A DNA stretch of 64,000 nucleotides from Fodinibacter sp963833495 (GTDB lineage Bacteria > Actinomycetota > Actinomycetes > Actinomycetales > Dermatophilaceae). Below the pieces are notes generated by a model. It saw only the letters and a list, made by a program, of their open reading frames with translations. It searched no databases and was not told the DNA's origin. Made by a program: the position numbers and the translations under genes. Below, in pieces: positions 50,740 to 57,714 of this stretch (its first letter is position 1; every line of letters starts with the position of its first letter). Location: NCBI GenBank assembly GCA_963833495.1, contig CAWHYJ010000017.1:62001-126000 (forward strand), given 5' to 3'.

Positions 50740-51564
50740 CTACTTGATGCCGGTCGTGGCGATGCCCTCGATGAACTTGCGCTGGAAGGCGAGGAAGAGC
50801 AGCAGGATCGGCATGACGACGACCGTGGCCCCGGCCAGGAGCAGGCCGTAGTTCGTGGCGTTCTGGCCCTTGGAGAACAGGGCGAGGGCGACGGGCAGGG
50901 TGTAGGTGTCCTCGGTCTGTGCGACCACCAGGGGCCACAGGAAGTTGTTCCAGCTGCCGAGGAAGGTGAGGATGCCGAGCGTCGCCAGCGCGGGCCCGCA
51001 CAGCGGCAGGATGATGCGCCAGAAGATCCTCAGCTCGCCGGCGCCGTCGACGCGTCCGGCGTCGAGCAGGTCCCGAGGCATGCCCTTGATGTACTGCCGC
51101 ATGAGGAAGACCCCGAACGGTGCCACGAGGAACGGTAGGAACAGCCCCGGCAGGGTGTCGACGAGCCCGACGTTCGCGGCGAGCACGAACTGCGGGACGA
51201 AGGTGACCATCCCCGGGATGAGCAGCGTCCCCATGATGATGCCGAACAGCACGTTCCGGCCCGGGAAGTCGAGCATGGCGAGGGCGTAGCCGACCATCGA
51301 GCAGAAGAGCAGGTTGCCCGCGGTGACGACCACCGCGACGATCGTCGAGTTCATGAAGTACGCGCCGAAGCTCGCCTTGGAGAACAGCTGCCGGTAGTTG
51401 TCGAGGGACGGGTCCTCGGGCCACCACGTCGGCGGGCTCTGGCGCAGCTCGGTGGTGCTCTTGAAGCTGCCGAGCAACATCCAGATGAACGGTGCGGCGA
51501 CCGCCAGGACAGCGATCGAGAGGATGGCGTAGAGCCACCAGCGACTCTTGGTTGGGTGGGTCAT
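50740..51564 (-). CDS. Carbohydrate ABC transporter permease (MalG-like)
   Basis: 274 residues with six membrane segments. The EAA loop that contacts the ATPase is DLLDAGRVDGAGELRIFWRI followed by ILPL. Six-helix MalG-type permeases pair with a MalF-type partner, which is the next gene upstream. No ATPase gene is in this operon, so the importer must share an ATPase from elsewhere. The start at 51564 (MTHPTKSRWWLYAILS) lies 7 bp after the preceding stop. Confidence 0.93.
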   Translation of the reverse strand: MTHPTKSRWWLYAILSIAVLAVAAPFIWMLLGSFKSTTELRQSPPTWWPEDPSLDNYRQLFSKASFGAYFMNSTIVAVVVTAGNLLFCSMVGYALAMLDFPGRNVLFGIIMGTLLIPGMVTFVPQFVLAANVGLVDTLPGLFLPFLVAPFGVFLMRQYIKGMPRDLLDAGRVDGAGELRIFWRIILPLCGPALATLGILTFLGSWNNFLWPLVVAQTEDTYTLPVALALFSKGQNATNYGLLLAGATVVVMPILLLFLAFQRKFIEGIATTGIK

Positions 51565-51571
51565 GTCGGCC

Positions 51572-52537
51572 TCACGTGTTCTCTCGCAGGGCGCGGAACT
51601 GGAGCGCGGTGATCACCGCGACGGCGACGAAGATGATGTAGCCCAGGGCCGCCGCGTACCCGTAGTTGCCGAAGCCGAACTGCTTGTAGGTGTACAGCGA
51701 CATCGAGATGGTGCTGTCGAGCGGACCGCCGTTCGTCATGACGAAGGGCTCCTCGAAGAACTGCAGGTAGCCGATGATCGTCGTCACCGAGACGAAGAGG
51801 ATCACCGGGCGCAGCAGGGGCAGCGTGACGTGGATGAACCGCTGCCACGCGTTGGCGCCGTCGATGGCGGCCGCCTCGTGCAGCATCCACGGCACCGCCT
51901 GCAGCCCCGCGAGGAAGATGATCATCCCCGTGCCGAAGTTGCGCCACGACGCCATCATGATCAGGCCCGGCATCGACCAGTTGGCGTCACCGAGCCAGTT
52001 CGGGCCGTCGATGCCGACCCAGCCCAGGGCGGTGTTGATCAGGCCGAAGTCGTCCTGCAGCAGGAACTGCCAGACCACGGCGACCGCGACGATCGAGGTC
52101 ACGACCGGTGTGTAGAAGCCCAGCCGGAAGACCGACCGGAACTTCGTGATGCCCCGGTCCAGCGCGACCGCGGCGGCCAGCGCCAGGGTCATGGTCAGGG
52201 GGACCCCGAGGAGGACGAAGTAGGCGGTGTTGCGAATCGCGTGGAGGAAGGTCTCGTCGGACAGCGCCCGTGTGTAGTTCTCGATGCCGATGATGTCGAC
52301 CGCGAACGGGCTCTTCAGGTCCTTGGCCTTGGTGTCGGTGAAGCTCATGAACAGTGACTGGAGCACCGGCCAGAGCGTGAAGACGAGGAAGAGCAGGCAG
52401 AACGGCAGCGCGAGGGTCCACGCGGCCCACCCCTCCCGCCGGCGGCCGGAGGTCCGGCGGCGGGAGGGGAGAACCGGCCCGGCGGTGCCGGGGGACGCGG
52501 CGAGCGCAGCGGCATCGCGCTCGGTGGCGGTGGACAT
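51572..52537 (-). CDS. Carbohydrate ABC transporter permease (MalF-like)
   Basis: 321 residues. A variable cytoplasmic N-terminus precedes six membrane segments, the first being WAAWTLALPFCLLFLVFTLW. The EAA motif is MLHEAAAIDGANAWQRFIHV and TLPLLRP. It forms the translocation channel with the downstream MalG-like permease. The GTG/ATG start gives MSTATERDAAALAASP. It is two bases after the binding-protein stop. Confidence 0.93.
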   Translation of the reverse strand: MSTATERDAAALAASPGTAGPVLPSRRRTSGRRREGWAAWTLALPFCLLFLVFTLWPVLQSLFMSFTDTKAKDLKSPFAVDIIGIENYTRALSDETFLHAIRNTAYFVLLGVPLTMTLALAAAVALDRGITKFRSVFRLGFYTPVVTSIVAVAVVWQFLLQDDFGLINTALGWVGIDGPNWLGDANWSMPGLIMMASWRNFGTGMIIFLAGLQAVPWMLHEAAAIDGANAWQRFIHVTLPLLRPVILFVSVTTIIGYLQFFEEPFVMTNGGPLDSTISMSLYTYKQFGFGNYGYAAALGYIIFVAVAVITALQFRALRENT

Positions 52538-52539
52538 GG

Positions 52540-53817
52540 TCAGCTTCCGGTCCCGATGGACTCGGCCTGCTTCTGAACGGTCTTCAGCGCAGCCGCCGGG
52601 TCGGCGCCGGTCTTGGTGACCTTCTCCATCTCGGTGTCGAAGGAGGTGACGACCTGCTCCCAGGTCGGGAACGACGGGGGGGCCTGCGCGGTCTCGAGCT
52701 GCTTGCCGAATACCGCGAGCTTCTTGTCAGCGGTCAGTGCCGGGTCCTGCCAGGCGCTCTTGACCGCGGGCAGGTCGGTGGACATGCCGTACCACTTGAC
52801 CTGGGTCTTGGGGTCGGAGAGCCAGTTGACGAGCTTCCACGACGAGTCGCGGTTCTTGGTGTTCTTGAAGACGACCAGGTTCGAGCCGCCGACGAACGAC
52901 GAGGACTGCTTGTCGGCCGGGATCTGCATGACGTCGTACTTGTCCTTGAAGCCCTTGCCGCCGGCCTTCTCGACCGCGGACATCATCCAGGGGCCGGAGA
53001 TGAACATCGGCACCTTGCCGCTGGCGAAGTCGGGCTCGGTCGTCGGGGTGGCCGGGGCCGCCTTGTCGGAGATGCCGTCGGTGAAGAACGACTGGTAGTA
53101 CTGCGAGGCCTTGAGCACCTCGGGGCTGTCGAAGTTGTAGGCCTTGCCGCCGTCCTTGGTGAGGTCGGCGCCGGCGGACCACGCGAACGGCATCACCGAC
53201 TGCCACGAGCCGGTGCCGCCGGCCTGCAGGCCGATGCCGTACTTCGCGCCGGCCTTGTCCTGCATCGCCTTGGCCATGTTCTTCAGGCCCGCCCAGTCGG
53301 TGGGCGGCGCGGTGATGCCGGCCTTCTTGGCCAGGTCGGTGCGGTAGAAGACCAGCCGGGTCTCGACGTACCAGGGGACCCCGAAGGAGGTGCCGTTCAC
53401 CTCGGTGGTCTTCTGCGCGCCGTCGAAGAACGCCGATGTGTCGACGGAGCCGGGCGTCGGGTCGAGGGCGTTCATGCCAGCGAACTCACCCATCCAGGTG
53501 GTGCCCACCATGGCGACGTCGGGCGTCTTGTTCGCCGTGATCGCGGTGGTGAACTTGTCGTGCGCGGCATCCCACGGGATCGCGGTGACCTGCACCTTGA
53601 CGCCGGGGTTGGCGGCCTCGAACTCCTTGGTGAGCTGGGGCAGCTTCTCGCCCTCGGCGCCCATGGCCCACATGGTGATGGTGCCCGTGGCCGCGCCCGA
53701 GCTCACCGCCTTGCCGGTCTGCGCGGCGCCGCTGCCGGCGTCGGAACGTCCACAGGCGGACACGGTCAGGGCAAGCGCGGTGACGCCGGCCAGGGTGATG
53801 GCGGAGGTGCGTCTCAT
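52540..53817 (-). CDS. Sugar ABC transporter substrate-binding lipoprotein
   Basis: 425 residues with a lipoprotein signal peptide (ITLAGVTALALTVSACGRSD; lipobox TVSAC). The mature part is a family 1 extracellular solute-binding protein: NPGVKVQVTAIPWDAAHDKF, PDVAMVGTTWMGEFAGMNAL and GPWMMSAVEKAGGKGF. It would capture oligosaccharides released by the PF10091 enzyme. It is the first structural gene after the LacI regulator in the operon. The ATG at 53817 is clear. Confidence 0.94.
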   Translation of the reverse strand: MRRTSAITLAGVTALALTVSACGRSDAGSGAAQTGKAVSSGAATGTITMWAMGAEGEKLPQLTKEFEAANPGVKVQVTAIPWDAAHDKFTTAITANKTPDVAMVGTTWMGEFAGMNALDPTPGSVDTSAFFDGAQKTTEVNGTSFGVPWYVETRLVFYRTDLAKKAGITAPPTDWAGLKNMAKAMQDKAGAKYGIGLQAGGTGSWQSVMPFAWSAGADLTKDGGKAYNFDSPEVLKASQYYQSFFTDGISDKAAPATPTTEPDFASGKVPMFISGPWMMSAVEKAGGKGFKDKYDVMQIPADKQSSSFVGGSNLVVFKNTKNRDSSWKLVNWLSDPKTQVKWYGMSTDLPAVKSAWQDPALTADKKLAVFGKQLETAQAPPSFPTWEQVVTSFDTEMEKVTKTGADPAAALKTVQKQAESIGTGS

Positions 53818-53909
53818 CGGTCTCTCACTTTCTGGTGGGATGCGTGAATCGGTGGGGTGGTTGTGGTGTTGTGAACGGATGCCGTGGCGAGCCGGCGGAG
53901 GCCGGGTCG

Positions 53910-54923
53910 CTACCCGGCGGGGTCGCCCGGTGGGCACCCGCAGGAGCTGCGGATCACCACCTCGGTCGCCAGCACCCGGCGCTCGGCGCTCGGGGCGGCG
54001 CCGGAGACCAGGTCGTGCAGCCGGTCGGCGGCCAGCGCCCCCAGCTCCTGCACCGGCTGGCGGACGGTGGTCAGGCCGGGCCGCACGTAGCGGGCCGTCA
54101 TGACGTCGTCCCAGCCGACGATCGCCATCTCGCCCGGCACGTCGACGCCGCCGTCCGTGAGGCGGGCCATCACGGCCAGGGCGAGCTCGTCGTTGCCGCA
54201 GACCAGGGCGTCGGCGGTGAAGTCGCCCGCGAGCAACCGGTCGGCGACGGCGGTGCCGTCGCGCTCGCGGAACTCCGCGCGCACCGGGTCGGCGGCGGTC
54301 AGCCCGCGCGCGCGGTGGGCGGCGACGAACCCCTCGTAGCGCTCGAACAGGTCAGGAGCCGCGTCGGTGTCGCCGACGAAGAGCAGGTGGGTGCGGCCGT
54401 GGCCGAACAGGTGCTCGGTGAGCCGGCGCGCGCCCTCGACGTTCTCGGCGGCGATCGCCTCGATGCCGCCCCGGGCGTGGCCGGCGATGACCACGACCGG
54501 CTTGCCGATGCTGCCGATGTTGGCGGCGTCGGAGCCGAGCACCGCGATGCCGTCGACCCGGGTGGCCAGGGTGCGCACGGCCCGGTCGCGGTCCTCCTTG
54601 GTGTCGGCCAGCACGAGCATCACGCTCTGGTCGAGGTCGGCCGCCCGGGTCTCGAATCCGACGAGCAGCTCGGCGTAGTAGGGGCCGTTGAGCTCGGGCA
54701 GCACCAGGCCGTAGGTGTCGTGGTGGCGCACGGCGAGGCTGCGAGCGGCGCCGGAGGGCAGGTAGTCGAGCTGCGCCACGGCATCGAGCACCTTGCGGGT
54801 GGTGCGCTCGGAGACCAGTGAGGACCCCTGGAGCACCCGCGAGACGGTGGCGATGCTGACGCCGGCCTGGTCGGCGACGGAGTAGATCGTCGCTCCCCGG
54901 CGTGCGTCATCGGCGTCAGCCAT
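53910..54923 (-). CDS. LacI-family transcriptional regulator
   Basis: 337 residues. The N-terminal helix-turn-helix and hinge read TIYSVADQAGVSIATVSRVL, QGSSLVSERTTRKV and LDYLPSGAARSLAVR. The C-terminal periplasmic-binding fold ends VVIRSSCGCPPG. It is transcribed ahead of the sugar ABC and glycosidase genes on the same strand, 92 bp upstream of the binding protein. An AGCGCT-centred operator lies 18 bp upstream of its start, so it probably controls its own operon. Confidence 0.94.
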   Translation of the reverse strand: MADADDARRGATIYSVADQAGVSIATVSRVLQGSSLVSERTTRKVLDAVAQLDYLPSGAARSLAVRHHDTYGLVLPELNGPYYAELLVGFETRAADLDQSVMLVLADTKEDRDRAVRTLATRVDGIAVLGSDAANIGSIGKPVVVIAGHARGGIEAIAAENVEGARRLTEHLFGHGRTHLLFVGDTDAAPDLFERYEGFVAAHRARGLTAADPVRAEFRERDGTAVADRLLAGDFTADALVCGNDELALAVMARLTDGGVDVPGEMAIVGWDDVMTARYVRPGLTTVRQPVQELGALAADRLHDLVSGAAPSAERRVLATEVVIRSSCGCPPGDPAG

Positions 54924-54940
54924 GGTCCTGCCTTCGTCAT

Positions 54941-54954
54941 TGAAAGCGCTTACA
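54941..54954. promoter_or_regulatory. LacI/GalR-type operator
   Basis: TGAAAGCGCTTACA is a near-perfect palindrome centred on AGCGCT, the classic LacI/GalR-family half-site arrangement. It lies between the regulator's start and its presumed promoter. The region 54960-55090 holds no gene. Confidence 0.65.
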
Positions 54955-55093
54955 TTTCTGACTCCAGAGTGCTCACCGCAGCGCGGCGGCGGGGATCTAT
55001 CTACATAACGAAACGGTAACGGCGGCTCTGGCCGGGCCCTGGGGCGGCTCAGAACGTGCGGACTCGGCGCCGGTGGCCCCGACCTCTGGACTC

Positions 55094-55135
55094 ATTGCGG
55101 ATCTCCACCTGGCCTTCGGGTGGGAGATCCGCAAT
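55094..55135 (-). terminator. Hairpin terminator of the GntR gene
   Basis: ATTGCGGATCTCC and GGAGATCCGCAAT form perfect 13-bp arms; the loop carries a further small stem. The hairpin starts within the GntR stop codon on the minus strand. Confidence 0.6.
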
Positions 55136-55785
55136 CAGTCGGCGTCAGGGCCCAGGCTGTCCGCGAGCGCCTCGCGCGCGCCCTCGAGGTGGGCGCGCAT
55201 CCGCTCCTCCGCGAGCGCGGCATCCCCGGCCTCCAGCGCCTCGAGGACCTGCCGGTGCTCGAGGGCGATCCGGTCGCGGCCGAGCACGTAGCGCGACTGC
55301 ACCATCGACAGGTGGATCTCGCCGCTGAGCGCGGCATAGAGCCGGCTGAGCCGCGGGCTGGCCACCGAGCCGACCAGGGCCCGGTGGAAGTCGAGGTCGG
55401 CGTCGACGAAGACGCTGTGCGGCGCGTCGTCGGGCACCGCCGACAGCGCGGCGACGGCTCGGCCGGCACCGGCCGGCGGGGCGCCCAGCGCCACCACGGC
55501 ACCGACCACCCCGATCTCGAGCGGGATCCGGACCAGGAAGAGGTCCTCCACGTCGGCCCGCGAGAGCACCGGCACGTGGGCCGACTTGTGCGGCTGGCGG
55601 CGCAGCAGCCCCTCGTGCACGAGCTGGGTGATGGCGGTGCGGGCCGTAGGACGCGAGATGCCGAACTCGGCGGCGATGTCGGCCTCCACCAGCAGGGCCC
55701 CCGGCGGCAGGTGGCCGTCGAGCACCCGGGCCCGCAGGGTGTCGACCAGTGCGTCGACCACCGACACGGTGCGCAGGGTGCTCAT
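55135..55785 (-). CDS. GntR-family (FadR/FCD) transcriptional regulator, LldR-like
   Basis: 216 residues. The winged helix is ADIAAEFGISRPTARTAITQ then LVHEGLLRRQPHKSAHVPV. The FCD effector domain has DADLDFHRALVGSVASPRLS and a metal-binding histidine in IALEHRQVLEALEAGD. FadR-type regulators of lactate operons (LldR) bind TNGTNNNACNA sites. It is divergent from the lactate permease, and a TTGTCAGACAA palindrome lies between the two genes, supporting the assignment. Confidence 0.9.
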   Translation of the reverse strand: MSTLRTVSVVDALVDTLRARVLDGHLPPGALLVEADIAAEFGISRPTARTAITQLVHEGLLRRQPHKSAHVPVLSRADVEDLFLVRIPLEIGVVGAVVALGAPPAGAGRAVAALSAVPDDAPHSVFVDADLDFHRALVGSVASPRLSRLYAALSGEIHLSMVQSRYVLGRDRIALEHRQVLEALEAGDAALAEERMRAHLEGAREALADSLGPDAD

Positions 55786-55905
55786 GACGCGTCTCCTCCT
55801 CTGCGGCTCGCCGGGATCAGCCAAGCAATGACCACGCATCCGGGCCGCCGCCGTGTGACGCAGGGCACCCGGTCTTCCGATTGCGTGACAAGTATACGGG
55901 TCATA

Positions 55906-55916
55906 TTGTCAGACAA
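55906..55916. promoter_or_regulatory. LldR-type operator upstream of the lactate permease
   Basis: TTGTCAGACAA is a perfect palindrome with a single central base. It fits the TNGTNNNACNA form bound by LldR-type GntR proteins. A TTGCGT box at 55881-55886 and TATTGT near 55904 suggest that it overlaps the -10 of the permease promoter. Confidence 0.65.
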
Positions 55917-55944
55917 CATATAGACCCGGACAAGGGAGTCCCAC

Positions 55945-57714
55945 GTGTTCCAGCCAGAAGCAGCACCCGTCGGCGGATCGTTGGCGCTCTCCGCGCTCGT
56001 GGCCGCCCTGCCCCTCATCACGCTCTTCGTGCTCCTCGGAGCACTGAAGTGGAAGGCCTGGCAGGCCGGGCTCACCAGCCTGGTCGTCGCCATCGTGGTC
56101 GCCGTCGCCTTCTTCGGGATGCCGGCCAGCCAGGCGCTCATCACCGCCGCCGAGGGAGGTGCCTTCGGGCTCTTCCCGATCATCTACATCGTGCTGACGG
56201 CGATCTGGATCTTCCGGCTCACCGAGCTCACCGGCTACGACCTGGTGCTGCGCCGGGCGTTCGCCTCGGTGTCACCCGACCAGCGGGTCCAGGCGATCCT
56301 GATCGCCTTCTGCTTCGGCGCGCTGCTCGAGGCGCTGGCCGGCTTCGGCACCCCGGTGGCCGTCACCGCGGTGATGCTGATGGCGGTCGGCATCCGCCCG
56401 GTCAAGGCCGCCGCGGTCGCCCTCGTGGCCAACACCGCCCCGGTCGCCTTCGGTGCCGTCGCGGTGCCGATCACGACGCTGGGCAAGATCACCGGCCTCG
56501 ACCCGGTGAGCCTGGGCGCCATGGTGGGCCGGCAGACCCCCATCCTCGCGCTCTTCGTACCGCTCATCCTGGTGTTCATGGTCGACGGCCGGCGCGGCCT
56601 GCGCGAGGCGTGGCTCCCGGCCGTCGTCGCCGGGCTCGCCTTCAGCATCGGGCAGTTCCTCACCTCGAACTTCTGGAACTACCAGGTGGCCGACATCGTC
56701 GCCTCGTTCGCCGGCGCCCTGGCCGTCGTCGCGCTGCTGCGGGTCTGGTCGCCCTCCGAGGTCCTCGGCACCGACGGCATCTCCTCCGCAGGCACCGCCG
56801 ACACCGCCCACGGCACGGCAGCCGCCCGGTCGGTGGGGGTCGCCTCCGGAGCCGGCAGCACCGCAAGCACCGGCAGCGCCGGCACCACCGCCCTCGTCGA
56901 CGAGGACGACCCCGAGCCGCCCCCGCACCTCGGCGAGAGCGGCGGCTCGACCACCGGGCCGGTCACCGGCCGCGAGACGCTGATGGCCTTCGCGCCGTAC
57001 CTCATCGTCGTGGCCCTGTTCACCCTGGTCTCGTTCGGCCCGCTGAAGACCTACCTCGACACGCACTCGGGCTGGAAGTTCCAGTGGCCGGGCCTGGACA
57101 TCCTCAACGCGGCCGGCAAGACCCCCGCCGCAGCGACCTTCAACCTCAACGTGTTCACCGCGGCCGGCACGGTGCTGCTCGTCGCCGGCATCCTCACCGC
57201 GCTCGTCTACCGGGTGAGCCCCGGCAAGGCGCTGCGCTCGCTCGGCAAGGTCATCGTCGACTTCCGCTTCACCATCCTCACGGTGGTCGCCGTGCTCGCC
57301 CTGGCCTACGTCATGAACTTCTCCGGCCAGACCGGCACCCTGGGCACCGCGCTCGCCGAGACCGGTGCGCTGTTCGCCTTCCTCTCCGCGTCGGTCGGCT
57401 GGATCGGCGTCGCCGTCACCGGGTCGGACACCTCGTCGAACTCGCTGTTCGGCGTGCTGCAGGTGACGGCCGCCAAGGAGACCGGCATCAGCGAGTACCT
57501 CCTCGCCTCGGCGAACACCTCCGGTGGCGTGCTGGGCAAGATGATCTCGCCGCAGAACCTCGCCATCGCCGCCGCCGTCGTCGGCATGGAGGGCAAGGAG
57601 AGCGTGCTGTTCCGCAAGGTCATCTGGTGGAGCCTGGGCCTGCTGCTCGGCATGTGCACGCTGGTCTACCTGCAGTCGACCGACGTGCTCGGCTGGATGG
57701 TCGTCACGCCGTGA
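55945..57714 (+). CDS. lldP: L-lactate permease (LctP/LldP family)
   Basis: 589 residues with about 13-14 membrane segments. Family motifs are GAFGLFPIIYIVLTAIWIFR and CFGALLEALAGFGTPVAVTA, with VTGSDTSSNSLFGVLQVTAA and SANTSGGVLGKMISPQNLAI in the C-terminal half. A long hydrophilic loop (residues 285-335), rich in Gly, Ser, Asp and Pro, splits the protein and looks like a recent low-complexity insertion. The GTG at 55945 begins VFQPEAAPVGGS. The stop overlaps the dehydrogenase start (GTGA). Confidence 0.92.
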   Translation: MFQPEAAPVGGSLALSALVAALPLITLFVLLGALKWKAWQAGLTSLVVAIVVAVAFFGMPASQALITAAEGGAFGLFPIIYIVLTAIWIFRLTELTGYDLVLRRAFASVSPDQRVQAILIAFCFGALLEALAGFGTPVAVTAVMLMAVGIRPVKAAAVALVANTAPVAFGAVAVPITTLGKITGLDPVSLGAMVGRQTPILALFVPLILVFMVDGRRGLREAWLPAVVAGLAFSIGQFLTSNFWNYQVADIVASFAGALAVVALLRVWSPSEVLGTDGISSAGTADTAHGTAAARSVGVASGAGSTASTGSAGTTALVDEDDPEPPPHLGESGGSTTGPVTGRETLMAFAPYLIVVALFTLVSFGPLKTYLDTHSGWKFQWPGLDILNAAGKTPAAATFNLNVFTAAGTVLLVAGILTALVYRVSPGKALRSLGKVIVDFRFTILTVVAVLALAYVMNFSGQTGTLGTALAETGALFAFLSASVGWIGVAVTGSDTSSNSLFGVLQVTAAKETGISEYLLASANTSGGVLGKMISPQNLAIAAAVVGMEGKESVLFRKVIWWSLGLLLGMCTLVYLQSTDVLGWMVVTP

